From Psychroflexus gondwanensis ACAM 44 (GTDB taxonomy: Bacteria; Bacteroidota; Bacteroidia; Flavobacteriales; Flavobacteriaceae), in contig NZ_APLF01000007.1 of NCBI RefSeq assembly GCF_000355905.1, positions 1 to 64,000 on the forward strand: 64,000 bases of DNA, written 5' to 3'. The stretch's first letter is position 1. The number at the start of each line of letters is the position of its first letter. The notes beneath the pieces are model-generated. The model was not told where the DNA came from and made no database searches. It saw nothing but the letters and a program-made list of their open reading frames with translations. Below are positions 9,212 to 18,462 of the stretch, in pieces. The position numbers and the translations under genes were made by a program.

Positions 9212-9799
9212 ATGAGCTATTTACCAAGTCATTTTACATCCAAAAATTGGGAATCTGTAAAAGCCTTTATCGAATTATTTCCGCTAGCTACCCTAATCAG
9301 TCTTCATAACCAAGAAATTTTTACGTCACACATCCCTTTTATTATTGACAATGATAAATTAGTAGGACATATTAACAAGGAGAATCCCCAATTTGAACAT
9401 CTCCATAAATCTAAAGTAGAACTTATCTTTCATGCGGGTGATGCCTACATTTCTCCTTCAGAATTTAAAACCGACGAGCTTCCTACTTTTAATTATGCTA
9501 AAGTCCATTTAAAAGGAAAAGCCAATTTTATAGAAGAACCCAAAATGGTAGAGAGTTTAATAGCCATGACCAACCAATTGGATTTTAACTTTAAGCTTAA
9601 ACCGACTCATCCAAAACTACCAATGTTGAAGCATTTTATACAAGGTCTTGAAGTGTCTATAGAGGAGTTCCATGGCAGGTTCAAAATGAGCCAAGACAAA
9701 TCTGAATCTCATTTTAATACAGCCAAAACGCTGCTCCAACAAAGTCAGGAAGAACGCTTAAATCTGTTTTTAAACAGCTTAAGTCAGTCAGATTATTGA
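9212..9799 (+). CDS. FMN-binding PaiB-like protein
   Basis: 195 residues. The start MSYLPSHFTSKNW, the split-barrel core (VGHINKENPQFEHL, VELIFHAGDAYISPSEF, PTFNYAKVHLKGKANFI) and the C-terminal helix (IEEFHGRFKMSQDKS, then FNTAKTLLQQS) are the hallmarks of the PaiB/FMN-binding negative transcriptional regulator family. The family name comes from B. subtilis paiB, a repressor of sporulation and protease genes, but the fold is a flavin reductase-like split barrel and DNA binding is not evident here. A flavin-dependent cytosolic role is equally likely. Its end overlaps the convergent mpl gene by 7 bp. Confidence 0.85.
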   Translation: MSYLPSHFTSKNWESVKAFIELFPLATLISLHNQEIFTSHIPFIIDNDKLVGHINKENPQFEHLHKSKVELIFHAGDAYISPSEFKTDELPTFNYAKVHLKGKANFIEEPKMVESLIAMTNQLDFNFKLKPTHPKLPMLKHFIQGLEVSIEEFHGRFKMSQDKSESHFNTAKTLLQQSQEERLNLFLNSLSQSDY

Positions 9800-11148
9800 A
9801 TCCAATTTTTGATTTCTTCAAAATCCAATCCCCCATAATTCCCGCTGCTCATCAGCAACAAAACGTGGTCTAGATAAGACTTTGACTTCAAAAACTCTTT
9901 AAAAGCTTCAGGATTGGTAAATATTTTCAGGTCTGTTCTTCCAAAAGCTTCAAAGATTTGTTCCTTGGTAATAGCTTCAAGCTGTTTAATTTCTAAGGCT
10001 TTAGGAGAGTAAAACACCACAGCTTCATCTGCAGCATTCAAAGCTTCGTTATACTCTTTCAAAAACTCTGAATTTAAGCTACTATAGGTATGAAGCTCTA
10101 AACAAGCTAAAACCACCTTCGAAGAAAATTGTGCTTTCACCGCTTTTGTCGTGGCCGATACTTTGGAGGGAGAATGCGCATAATCCTTAAAAACGATAGC
10201 TGTATTGGATTCTGCTATTTTTTCCAGCCTTTTGGAGGCCCCTTTAAAGCTAGTGATCGCTTCGTAGAAATCATCTTGATCTACCCCCATATGTTGACAA
10301 ATCCATTTTGCCCCTGCTATATTTTGCAAATTATGCTTTCCAAAAACTTCCACTGGCAAAGGGCCTTCTGGAGTTTCCAAATAGGTTACCCCATCATCTA
10401 TAGTGTGTTCTGGAGTAGAATAGGCATGCTTCCGAGTAGGTTTTTTAGCATTTAGAGCTAGTTGAGTGAGGATATCATCTTCCTCATTGTAAACCAAAGT
10501 ACTTCCATTGGTCATGGAATCAAGAAATAATTCAAACTGTTCTACGTAATTTTCGAAGGTAGGAAAGACGTTGATATGGTCCCAGGCAATACCGCTTAGC
10601 AAAGCAATATTGGGTTGATATAGATGAAACTTTGGACGTCTATCTAGTGCTGAACTCAAATATTCATCCCCTTCCAATAAGATAAAATCATTCTCTTCTG
10701 TAAGGTGAACCATTGTATCAAAGCCTTCCAATTGTGCTCCAACCATAAAATCTACTTCTTTATCGTGATAATGCATCACGTGTAGAATCATAGCGGTAAT
10801 GGTAGTCTTACCGTGAGAACCTCCTATCACTACCCTAGTTTTTTGTTTAGAATGTTCAAAAAGATATTCTGGATAAGAATAAATTTTAAGACCTAATTCT
10901 GTAGCTTTTAGAAGTTCTGGGTTGTCTGCTTTGGCGTGCATACCAAGAATAACAGCGTCTATATCTGATGTCAATTTTTCTGGAAACCAACCAAACTCCT
11001 CTGGCAATAAACCCTTAGCTTTTAGCCTAGATTTGGAAGGCTCAAAGATTTCATCATCGCTACCTGTGACTCGGTCTCCCTTTTCATGTAAGGCGATTGC
11101 AAGATTGTGCATGGCGCTCCCTCCTATTGCTATAAAATGTAAATGCAT
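9793..11148 (-). CDS. mpl: UDP-N-acetylmuramate:L-alanyl-gamma-D-glutamyl-meso-diaminopimelate ligase (Mpl)
   Basis: 451 residues. The N-terminal Rossmann-like domain begins MHLHFIAIGGSAMHNLA. The Mur ligase ATP-binding loop is GGSHGKTT (109-116), followed by the central-domain signatures LLEGDEYLSSALD and SGIAWDHINVFPT. The C-terminal domain starts at GKHNLQNIAGA. Mpl reattaches the recycled murein tripeptide to UDP-MurNAc, a peptidoglycan recycling step in the cytoplasm. MurC is the main alternative, but the SAMHNLA start and overall length favour Mpl. Apparently monocistronic, with about 80 bp to the TPR gene upstream. Confidence 0.92.
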   Translation of the reverse strand: MHLHFIAIGGSAMHNLAIALHEKGDRVTGSDDEIFEPSKSRLKAKGLLPEEFGWFPEKLTSDIDAVILGMHAKADNPELLKATELGLKIYSYPEYLFEHSKQKTRVVIGGSHGKTTITAMILHVMHYHDKEVDFMVGAQLEGFDTMVHLTEENDFILLEGDEYLSSALDRRPKFHLYQPNIALLSGIAWDHINVFPTFENYVEQFELFLDSMTNGSTLVYNEEDDILTQLALNAKKPTRKHAYSTPEHTIDDGVTYLETPEGPLPVEVFGKHNLQNIAGAKWICQHMGVDQDDFYEAITSFKGASKRLEKIAESNTAIVFKDYAHSPSKVSATTKAVKAQFSSKVVLACLELHTYSSLNSEFLKEYNEALNAADEAVVFYSPKALEIKQLEAITKEQIFEAFGRTDLKIFTNPEAFKEFLKSKSYLDHVLLLMSSGNYGGLDFEEIKNWIQ

Positions 11149-11230
11149 TGTTGAAAATTTTAAATTAAAGATAATAGATTAAAAAAAAGAGCTAAAAAAG
11201 TTTAGATCTAATTTTCGTTGATATCCTGCC

Positions 11231-12067
11231 TTATTTCAGTTTAGACTTCAGCTGGTTAAGTTTTCTTTTATCTTTTGAATTTGACTCGTCTAAGTTTAAA
11301 GCCTCTAAAATAACTAAAGCTTTTCCCTTATTTTTATTTAATGTTATGGCTAATTCAGCATAGTCTGAAGCCAATTCTAATGAGTTTAATTTAGTAGCAG
11401 CTTTTTCCAAAGCCTCAAATCGTTTTATAGTTTGATTTGAGCGTTTATAAAGTTCTGCTAATTCCCTATACGTCGTTTCAGATTGACCCAGTTCTATGGC
11501 TTCTTTGTAAAAGCTTTCTGCTTTGTCAAAATTTTCTAGGTCTCTTTCGATAAACCCATTAGCCAAAGCACCATCAACAGGGCTAATCGACTTTAACTGT
11601 GAAGCATATTCTCTAGACGTATCTTCACTACCTCCTAAAATTCCTGGGATTTCCAGATAAATTTGAAGTAGAGCCCATCTGGATTCTATATGCTTTGGGT
11701 CTAACTGGATTGCTTTTTTGAGATGAAATTTTACATCGTCCAGTAAGCTCATTGCTTTAAAAGGATTGGCATTTTTAGCAACCAAACCTAGAGCTCCTCC
11801 ATATCTAAAGTTATATTCAGCATCTTCAGGATAATCTTCTACTAGTGTTTTAGAAACCTCAGCACTTTTTTTCCAATTGTCTAGCTTAGCGTAGGACTGT
11901 CCCAAATAATCTCTTGCCATCTTATCTAACGGCTCTTCTTCAAGAACATCTGAAAAATAACTAATCGCTCGATTATAATTTTGATTATTAAAAGCTGTTG
12001 TTCCTTTTTCAAACTGAGTTTGAGCCATAAACAGCATTGGCCATAGAAATAGTATTAAGGTTTTCAT
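11231..12067 (-). CDS. exported tetratricopeptide-repeat protein
   Basis: 278 residues with a short signal peptide (MKTLILFLWPMLFMAQ). TPR-type helical repeats run from about 18 to 250 (FEKGTTAFNNQNYNRAISYF, ARDYLGQSYAKLDNWKKSAE, AESFYKEAIELGQSETTYRE). No enzymatic motif is visible, so it is likely a periplasmic protein-protein interaction scaffold. It lies downstream of ahcY on the same strand but is separated from it by a clear terminator at 12127-12151, so it must have its own promoter. Confidence 0.8.
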   Translation of the reverse strand: MKTLILFLWPMLFMAQTQFEKGTTAFNNQNYNRAISYFSDVLEEEPLDKMARDYLGQSYAKLDNWKKSAEVSKTLVEDYPEDAEYNFRYGGALGLVAKNANPFKAMSLLDDVKFHLKKAIQLDPKHIESRWALLQIYLEIPGILGGSEDTSREYASQLKSISPVDGALANGFIERDLENFDKAESFYKEAIELGQSETTYRELAELYKRSNQTIKRFEALEKAATKLNSLELASDYAELAITLNKNKGKALVILEALNLDESNSKDKRKLNQLKSKLK

Positions 12068-12126
12068 TTTATAAAACTATTAGATTTTGGAGACAAAGTC
12101 TTTCAATTGTAAGAATATTAATAAAA

Positions 12127-12151
12127 AAACCAAGCCAAAAAGGCTTGGTTT
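12127..12151 (-). terminator. intrinsic terminator after ahcY
   Basis: AAACCAAGCC (12127-12136) and GGCTTGGTTT (12142-12151) form a 10-bp perfect stem with a 5-nt loop. On the minus strand a T tract follows, so it terminates ahcY. Confidence 0.85.
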
Positions 12152-12173
12152 GTATTAAAACACTAGTGCACAA

Positions 12174-13490
12174 CTAGTATCTGTAATATTCAGGTTTATA
12201 TGGACCTTTAACTTCTACACCGATATAATCAGCTTGATCGGTTTCCAACTCTGTAAGTTCAACTCCTAGGCGTTCTAAATGGAGTTTCGCTACTTTTTCA
12301 TCCAAGTGTTTTGGAAGCATGTAGACTTCATTTTTGTACTGGTCTGTATTTTGCCATAACTCCATTTGAGCAAGAGTTTGGTTAGTAAAGGAGTTACTCA
12401 TCACAAAACTTGGGTGGCCTGTTGCGCATCCCAAATTCACAAGACGGCCTTCAGCTAATAAAATAATGTCTTTACCATTAATGGTATACTTATCGACCTG
12501 TGGTTTAATTTCCACACGGGTATCACCGTGATTTTTTTTCAACCAAGCTACGTCAATTTCATTATCAAAATGACCAATATTACAAACTACTGTTTTGTCT
12601 TTAAAAGCTTCGAAATGCTTAGCTCTAATGATGTCCTTATTACCTGTTGTTGTAATAATAATATCTGCCGTTGGAGCTACAGTTTCCAATTTCTTGACTT
12701 CAAAACCGTCCATAGCCGCTTGCAAAGCACAAATAGGGTCTATTTCTGTAATTGTAACTATAGAACCGGCTCCTTTAAAAGAAGCTGCGGTACCTTTACC
12801 AACATCACCATACCCACAAACAATAACACGTTTTCCAGCAAGCATAAGGTCTGTTGCTCTTCGTATAGCATCTACAGCACTTTCTCTACATCCGTATTTG
12901 TTATCAAATTTAGATTTGGTTACACTATCGTTTACATTGATAGCTGGCATAGGTAAGGTTCCGTTTTTCACTCTCTCATATAGCCTATGAACCCCAGTAG
13001 TTGTTTCTTCAGATAAACCTTTTATAGCATCTGCAAGTTCTGGATAGTCATCAAGAACCATGTTGGTTAGATCACCACCATCATCCAAAATCATGTTTAA
13101 GGGTTGTTTATCCTCCCCAAAAAACAAAGTCTGCTCGATACACCAGTTGAACTCTTCTTCCGTCATTCCTTTCCAAGCATAAACAGCAACTCCAGCTTCT
13201 GCAATGGCCGCTGCCGCATGGTCTTGAGTGGAAAATATATTACAAGAACTCCACGTTACCTCAGCACCAAGCTCAACGAGAGTTTCAATTAACACAGCAG
13301 TTTGGATGGTCATGTGTAAGCAACCAGCTATGCGAGCGCCCTTCAAAGGTTTTTGTTTTCCAAACTCTTCTCTCAACGCCATTAACCCTGGCATTTCTGA
13401 TTCTGCTAACTCTATTTCGCGTCGTCCCCAATCTGCCAAAGAAATATCTTTAACTTTATAAGGAGTATAAGGTAATGTTTTAGTACTCAT
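12174..13490 (-). CDS. ahcY: adenosylhomocysteinase (S-adenosyl-L-homocysteine hydrolase)
   Basis: 438 residues from the chosen ATG at 13490; an upstream in-frame ATG at 13517 adds MFKNIIKLI, which is not typical of the family. The NAD-binding loop [13 protein letters not shown] (about 216-228), the substrate region [20 protein letters not shown] and the C-terminal [10 protein letters not shown] tail are all intact. The enzyme splits S-adenosylhomocysteine into adenosine and homocysteine, recycling the methyl cycle in the cytoplasm. Divergent from the phosphopantetheinyl transferase gene, with a -7 element at 13517-13524 just upstream of the chosen start, which further argues against the longer start. 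Confidence 0.96.
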   Translation of the reverse strand: MSTKTLPYTPYKVKDISLADWGRREIELAESEMPGLMALREEFGKQKPLKGARIAGCLHMTIQTAVLIETLVELGAEVTWSSCNIFSTQDHAAAAIAEAGVAVYAWKGMTEEEFNWCIEQTLFFGEDKQPLNMILDDGGDLTNMVLDDYPELADAIKGLSEETTTGVHRLYERVKNGTLPMPAINVNDSVTKSKFDNKYGCRESAVDAIRRATDLMLAGKRVIVCGYGDVGKGTAASFKGAGSIVTITEIDPICALQAAMDGFEVKKLETVAPTADIIITTTGNKDIIRAKHFEAFKDKTVVCNIGHFDNEIDVAWLKKNHGDTRVEIKPQVDKYTINGKDIILLAEGRLVNLGCATGHPSFVMSNSFTNQTLAQMELWQNTDQYKNEVYMLPKHLDEKVAKLHLERLGVELTELETDQADYIGVEVKGPYKPEYYRY

Positions 13491-13516
13491 AATTAATTTT
13501 ATTATATTTTTGAACA

Positions 13517-13524
13517 CAAAATTA
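13517..13524 (-). promoter_or_regulatory. TAnnTTTG -7 element for ahcY
   Basis: The minus strand reads TAATTTTG here, 27 bp upstream of the ATG at 13490. It overlaps the alternative upstream ATG, so that codon would lie at or before the transcript start. Confidence 0.55.
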
Positions 13525-13544
13525 AGGAAACCCTTTATAACTTT

Positions 13545-14177
13545 ATGCCGATTTACAAAAGAATAACAGTAGATGAAGATACTACCGCTCTCATCTGGAA
13601 GATAGAAGAATCTTTAAAAAGTCTGGAAGAGGGTGTTGAGCTGACGGATTATTGCAGAGAGCGATACGACGGCATGAAATCTCAGATCCATAAAAAAGGA
13701 TTCATGAGCATCAGGCATTTGCTAAAGGAGTTTGGATATTCTGATTTTGATTTAGACTACGACATTAAGGGCAAACCTCATCTTAAGGATGGTTACAAAA
13801 TCTCTATTACTCACTCTTTTGAGTTTACCGCAGTTATCGTATCAAATAAAAAAGTTGGAATTGATATCGAAAAACAACGCGACAAAATAAAACTCATCGC
13901 ACCAAAGTTCACTCCTATTGAAGAATATGAAGCTCTAGGAGATACTGAAGATCTCGTTAGAAAATTGACTATCGTTTGGGGAGCAAAGGAATCCCTTTAT
14001 AAGCTTTACGGAAAAAAAGGATTGCTTTTTTTACATGATATCTTTGTGAACGATTTTGAAATTTCAGCTAAAAAAACCACCGCTAAGGTAACGTCAAATA
14101 ATCAAATCACTTTTTATAACTTAAATTTTCTTGAGTTCGAAAATTTCACTTGTGTTTATGCTATTGCCAATGATTAA
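13545..14177 (+). CDS. 4'-phosphopantetheinyl transferase superfamily protein
   Basis: 210 residues, Sfp-like pseudo-dimer size. The signatures are [22 protein letters not shown] (Mg2+-binding Asp/Glu) and [18 protein letters not shown] (Glu/Lys). It would transfer 4'-phosphopantetheine from CoA to acyl or peptidyl carrier proteins in the cytoplasm; the carrier protein is not encoded nearby. The stop codon overlaps the start of the GGGPS-like gene by 8 bp, indicating translational coupling. Divergent from ahcY. Confidence 0.88.
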   Translation: MPIYKRITVDEDTTALIWKIEESLKSLEEGVELTDYCRERYDGMKSQIHKKGFMSIRHLLKEFGYSDFDLDYDIKGKPHLKDGYKISITHSFEFTAVIVSNKKVGIDIEKQRDKIKLIAPKFTPIEEYEALGDTEDLVRKLTIVWGAKESLYKLYGKKGLLFLHDIFVNDFEISAKKTTAKVTSNNQITFYNLNFLEFENFTCVYAIAND

Positions 14178-14889
14178 TCCTTCTTCACATCCTATTTACT
14201 CTAGTATTTTACAGAGCATTCAAAATGGTAATCGCTTATTTAGCATTTTAATAGATCCCGATAAGTTTAATCTATCTCAAACTCAAGGGTTTTTAGACCG
14301 AATGCCAAGCGATACGGATTTTATTTTAGTGGGAGGAAGTCAGGTAAAACATCAACAAACAGAGGTAGTGGTGAAACAGCTCAAATCCTTTACCAGATTG
14401 CCTATAATTCTTTTTCCTGGAGATGTGAATCAACTAACAGACTCTGCAGATGGCCTTTTGTTTTTGAGTTTACTTTCAGGTCAAAATCCTGAATACTTAA
14501 TCAATCAACAGGTTAAGTCTATTTCAAAATTAAAGAACTCTACTTTAGAGATTATCCCTACAGGATATATTTTGATAGATGGCGGCAAAACGACTTCTGT
14601 TTTGGAAATTAGTCAAACCAAAGCTATTCCTCAGAACCAAATTTCAACTGTCGTGCATACGGCTTTAGCTGGCCAATTTTCTGGCAAACTGCTTATTTAC
14701 CTTGAAGCTGGAAGTGGTGCAAAAACACCAGTATCTGCAGAAATAATTTCAGAAGTCAAGAAAGCCATTACTATTCCTCTTATTGTTGGTGGAGGAATTA
14801 AAAATGACTTTCAAAAACAATCTGCTTATGAGGCTGGAGCCGATATGGTTGTTATGGGCAATAGTTTTGAACTCAACTCCTCTAGTTGA
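14170..14889 (+). CDS. geranylgeranylglyceryl/heptaprenylglyceryl phosphate synthase (GGGPS/PcrB-like)
   Basis: 239 residues from the ATG at 14170; the frame is open further upstream inside the PPTase gene, but this ATG overlaps its stop and matches family length. TIM-barrel signatures: FSILIDPDK (Asp ligands), FILVGGSQV, LPIILFPGD, IPTGYILIDGG, YLEAGSGAKTPV and IPLIVGGGIK (phosphate binding). The family attaches a polyprenyl group to glycerol-1-phosphate. Group II GGGPS of Bacteroidota can make archaeal-type ether lipid precursors in vitro. The product in this organism is an inference. Confidence 0.88.
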   Translation: MINPSSHPIYSSILQSIQNGNRLFSILIDPDKFNLSQTQGFLDRMPSDTDFILVGGSQVKHQQTEVVVKQLKSFTRLPIILFPGDVNQLTDSADGLLFLSLLSGQNPEYLINQQVKSISKLKNSTLEIIPTGYILIDGGKTTSVLEISQTKAIPQNQISTVVHTALAGQFSGKLLIYLEAGSGAKTPVSAEIISEVKKAITIPLIVGGGIKNDFQKQSAYEAGADMVVMGNSFELNSSS

Positions 14890-16255
14890 GTTGATCTGGG
14901 TTATAGCCTATAAATTCTTTTTCGGTCTCTTCGAACTTAATATCATAATCCTCTAATGATTTTAATATGGGGTTGTATATTTCTGGATAGATAGGCCTCA
15001 ACACACCAGGCTTTTTAATTTCGCCATTTAGAATTTTGAGGGCAGCAATACCAACAGGAAGTCCTACTGTTTTAGCCATAGCCGTATAAGTTTGGTCTTC
15101 GCCGATACTTACCATTGTAGAATCGATCTGCTTTCTTTCCCCATCTAGCTCAAATCCAAATTTGTGATACATCACAATCATATCTTTATCTTCTGGCTTC
15201 AAAGTCCACTTATCTTCAAGAATTTTTTGAAGAGCTTGAGCTGGAGTTGCATTTTTTAGTCCAATAATTTTCTCTGAATTAAAAATATCCAATTCTACAA
15301 GTTTATCCCAAATGAGATCATCTTGGTCAATTTTTAAGCTCAACCTTAGCTTGAGTTCAACTGAATCTGTAGGCGAATAGGGCAAGAATGAATTCACAAA
15401 AGACCTATAACTCATGCTCTCTGTATCCTGCATCACGTAGGTATCGTCTGTCAATCCTAGTTGAACAAATACGTTCCAGGCTTTGCTAAAACCAATGCGC
15501 CTTAGAGTTCCTCTATAGATAGTAGGAATATTCTCCAATCCATAAATACTTCTGTAGGCTAAAGAGTTTCGATTAGCTAGGCCTTCGAAACGGCCATATT
15601 TTGGGATGCTTAAAAATTCGGTTCTACGAAAAAGGCGTTGGTAAGGAATATATTTATATTGACCTGCTTGCATAAATTCTGCGGCGGCCCCTTGCCCTGC
15701 CACAACAACGTTTCTGGGATTCCAAGTGAATTTATAATTCCAAAGGTTATCATCGCTTTCTGGAGCAACGAGTCCCCCTGTAAAAGATTCAAAAAGCAAC
15801 ATTTTACCTCCTTGAGCCCTTATTCTATCAATCACTTGCATAGCACTCATATGGTCGATCCCTGGGTCCACCCCTATCTCATTCATGAAGGTGAGGCCTT
15901 TTTCTTTAACCTCTTTATCCAAGGCTTCCATCTCTTTAGAGACATAAGACGCTGTAACCATGTTTTTATTAAACTTCACACAGTCTTTTGCAACTTCTAT
16001 ATGGAATCTGGCAGGTAGCATAGAAATGACAATATCTGCATTTTGTATAGCTTCTTGTCTATTGGCTTTATCAAAAATGTCTAGTTGTATAGCCTTTGCA
16101 TTGGGATGATCTGCTGCTAGGCTTCTAGCGTTATCAATAGAAATATCTCCTATTATTAATTGAAGGTCTTCTTGAGTGGAAGCCTTTAGTAAAAACCTGA
16201 CGAGTGATGATGTGGATTTTCCTGCACCTATGATTAAAATTGATCTCATATTCAA
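14882..16255 (-). CDS. saccharopine dehydrogenase family protein
   Basis: 457 residues. The N-terminal Rossmann fold reads ILIIGAGKSTSSLVRFLL, followed by NADIVISMLPARFH and MNEIGVDPGIDHMSA, as in saccharopine dehydrogenases/reductases. The long C-terminal domain (SFTGGLVAPESDDNLWNYKF, YPKYGRFEGLANR-type blocks) is typical of the flavobacterial proteins. It may act in lysine metabolism by the saccharopine route, but substrate choice cannot be proved. Either the first Met or the third residue Met could be the start. Convergent with the GGGPS gene, overlapping by 8 bp. Confidence 0.88.
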   Translation of the reverse strand: MNMRSILIIGAGKSTSSLVRFLLKASTQEDLQLIIGDISIDNARSLAADHPNAKAIQLDIFDKANRQEAIQNADIVISMLPARFHIEVAKDCVKFNKNMVTASYVSKEMEALDKEVKEKGLTFMNEIGVDPGIDHMSAMQVIDRIRAQGGKMLLFESFTGGLVAPESDDNLWNYKFTWNPRNVVVAGQGAAAEFMQAGQYKYIPYQRLFRRTEFLSIPKYGRFEGLANRNSLAYRSIYGLENIPTIYRGTLRRIGFSKAWNVFVQLGLTDDTYVMQDTESMSYRSFVNSFLPYSPTDSVELKLRLSLKIDQDDLIWDKLVELDIFNSEKIIGLKNATPAQALQKILEDKWTLKPEDKDMIVMYHKFGFELDGERKQIDSTMVSIGEDQTYTAMAKTVGLPVGIAALKILNGEIKKPGVLRPIYPEIYNPILKSLEDYDIKFEETEKEFIGYNPDQLN

Positions 16256-16320
16256 AAATGGATTTTAATGATTAATTTTGTGTAAAAATTGAAATTACAT
16301 AATATAATAGGGATACAAGA

Positions 16321-16713
16321 ATGAAGCAAAGAAAAAAATTGGTTTTACTCGGAAGTTGTTTTGGAGGTTTAGGAATTATTCTTGGAGCTTTTGGAGCTCA
16401 TGGTTTGGAAAGCATAATTTCTGAAGATGCGATAACCACCTTTGAAACAGGAGTGAAATACCAAATCTACCACGCCTTGTTTCTGCTTTTTCTATCCGCA
16501 CAAACCTTCACTACAGAAAAACTTAATAACATCCTCTTTTGGCTCATACTCGCTGGAGTTGTTTTCTTTTCGGGTTCTATTTATGGCCTGGCCACCAATG
16601 AACTTACAAGCTTCGACTTTAAAGCTATAGCTTGGATTACACCTATAGGAGGGACTTTATTGATTTTAAGTTGGGCCTTAGTCTTCATTCAAATTATTAA
16701 AAAAAGCTCATAA
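16321..16713 (+). CDS. DUF423 small membrane protein
   Basis: 130 residues with four predicted transmembrane segments (about 8-28, 46-62, 72-90, 100-125). The GAFGAHGLE motif near 22-30 and YQIYHALFLLF are the DUF423 signature. An inner-membrane protein of unknown role, common in bacteria. It lies alone between divergent saccharopine dehydrogenase and the pckA gene. Confidence 0.88.
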   Translation: MKQRKKLVLLGSCFGGLGIILGAFGAHGLESIISEDAITTFETGVKYQIYHALFLLFLSAQTFTTEKLNNILFWLILAGVVFFSGSIYGLATNELTSFDFKAIAWITPIGGTLLILSWALVFIQIIKKSS

Positions 16714-16752
16714 TTTATAATAATTACTTCCTTAATTTAAATATAAACTAGT

Positions 16753-16760
16753 TAGCTTTG
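16753..16760 (+). promoter_or_regulatory. TAnnTTTG -7 element for pckA
   Basis: TAGCTTTG 28 bp before the ATG at 16789 fits the consensus. The leader that follows is A/C rich with no Shine-Dalgarno sequence. Confidence 0.5.
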
Positions 16761-16788
16761 TCTACCATAATAACAACACAACAAAATT

Positions 16789-18384
16789 ATGAATAACTTA
16801 AAGCGAATCACGAAAACGATTGAGTTAAAAAATTATGGCATCGATTCTAAAAAAATCAACTACCAACTTTCTCCTGAAGATTTACATGATATCACCATTC
16901 AAAAAGGGATGGGTGTTGAGGTAGACAGTGGTGCACTTGCCGTCAATACTGGCGAATTTACTGGACGCTCTCCGAAAGATAGATTCATTGTTAAAGACGA
17001 TATTACCAAAGATGAAGTATGGTGGAGTGATATCAACTTAGAATTTGATCCTGATCAGTTTGATAAACTATACGATAAAGTGGTTAACTACCTCAACGAT
17101 AAAGAGCTTTTTGTAAGGGATTGTTATGCCTGTGCAGATGAAAATTACCGGCTCAACATAAGAGTCATTAATGAATATTCGTGGAGCAATATGTTTGCTT
17201 ACAATATGTTTTTGAGACCTACCGAAAAAGATCTCGAAGATTTTTCTCCAGAGTGGACCGTAATTAGTGCTCCTGGTTTTAAAGCAAACCCTGAAGTGGA
17301 TGGCACACGGGCTCACAATTTTGCAATTCTTAATTTTACTCGAAAAATTGCCTTAATAGGAGGTACCGGATATACTGGAGAGATAAAGAAAGGAATTTTT
17401 TCTGCTCTAAATTTCATACTCCCAGTCATGAAAAACACTCTACCGATGCACTGCTCTGCCAATGTCGGAAAAGATGGAGACACTGCGATTTTCTTTGGTC
17501 TTTCGGGGACAGGAAAAACAACTTTATCTGCAGACCCAGACAGGAGGTTAATCGGAGACGACGAACACGGTTGGACCAATGAAAACACAGTCTTTAATTT
17601 TGAAGGAGGGTGTTATGCAAAAGTCATCAACTTATCTCGCGAAGGAGAACCAGAAATATATGACAGTATAAAACCAGGAGCCATTCTTGAAAATGTAATT
17701 ATTAAAGATGGGGAAGTAGATTTTAAAGACAAAAGCATCACTCAAAACACCAGAGTAAGCTATCCTATTTACCATATAGACAATATTCAACCTGGCTCTG
17801 TAGGGGAAAAACCTAAAAATATCTTCTTTTTAACGGCAGATGCTTTTGGTGTGTTACCTCCTATAAGCAAACTCACTCCTGGACAAGCAGCTTTTCACTT
17901 TATAAGTGGTTATACTGCTAAAGTGGCGGGAACAGAAGCTGGAGTTACAGAACCCATACCGAGTTTCTCTGCTTGTTTTGGCGCTCCGTTTATGCCTTTA
18001 CACCCAGCTCGGTACGGTGAGATGCTGAGTAAGAAAATGAGAGAAGCAGGAGTGAAAGTTTGGCTAATTAACACAGGATGGACTGGAGGACCTTATGGGA
18101 CAGGAAACCGAATGAAACTGAAGTTTACCAGGGCTATGATTACTGCAGCATTGGAAGGCCAACTGTCTGATGTGGAATACAGAACACACGAGATCTTTAA
18201 TATTGCAATGCCTAAAAGTTGTCCAAATGTGCCCTCTGACGTATTAAACCCAAGAGAAACCTGGGCAGATAAGGAAGCTTACGATCTTAAAGCTAAATCC
18301 CTCGCAAAATCGTTTATAGATAATTTCAAGAAATTTGAGTCTTACGCAGATGAAGAAATTTTAAATGGCGCCCCCAACGCTTAA
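16789..18384 (+). CDS. pckA: phosphoenolpyruvate carboxykinase (ATP)
   Basis: 531 residues, normal for the ATP-dependent class. The substrate loop FTGRSPKDRF (57-66), kinase-1a P-loop GLSGTGKTT (237-245), kinase-2 LIGDDEHGW, and Arg/Lys sites in SGYTAKVAGTEAGVTEP identify it. It converts oxaloacetate and ATP to PEP, CO2 and ADP, the first committed step of gluconeogenesis in the cytoplasm. Monocistronic, with its own -7 element upstream and a 15-bp terminator hairpin downstream. Confidence 0.97.
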   Translation: MNNLKRITKTIELKNYGIDSKKINYQLSPEDLHDITIQKGMGVEVDSGALAVNTGEFTGRSPKDRFIVKDDITKDEVWWSDINLEFDPDQFDKLYDKVVNYLNDKELFVRDCYACADENYRLNIRVINEYSWSNMFAYNMFLRPTEKDLEDFSPEWTVISAPGFKANPEVDGTRAHNFAILNFTRKIALIGGTGYTGEIKKGIFSALNFILPVMKNTLPMHCSANVGKDGDTAIFFGLSGTGKTTLSADPDRRLIGDDEHGWTNENTVFNFEGGCYAKVINLSREGEPEIYDSIKPGAILENVIIKDGEVDFKDKSITQNTRVSYPIYHIDNIQPGSVGEKPKNIFFLTADAFGVLPPISKLTPGQAAFHFISGYTAKVAGTEAGVTEPIPSFSACFGAPFMPLHPARYGEMLSKKMREAGVKVWLINTGWTGGPYGTGNRMKLKFTRAMITAALEGQLSDVEYRTHEIFNIAMPKSCPNVPSDVLNPRETWADKEAYDLKAKSLAKSFIDNFKKFESYADEEILNGAPNA

Positions 18385-18406
18385 AAACTGGAAACCCTTA
18401 TTAATT

Positions 18407-18440
18407 AAAGAGCCGATATACAAATGTATATCGGCTCTTT
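18407..18440. terminator. bidirectional terminator between pckA and hemD
   Basis: AAAGAGCCGATATAC (18407-18421) and GTATATCGGCTCTTT (18426-18440) pair perfectly over 15 bp with an AAAT loop. The arms begin with A and end with T runs, so it can serve both convergent genes. Confidence 0.85.
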
Positions 18441-18462
18441 AATTTGATGGAAAAAACAAAAA

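Noticed and set aside
12528-12990. Two plus-strand frames inside ahcY
   Set aside because: Antisense to a conserved enzyme, with Cys/Asn-rich or Ser-rich low-complexity translations; not genes.
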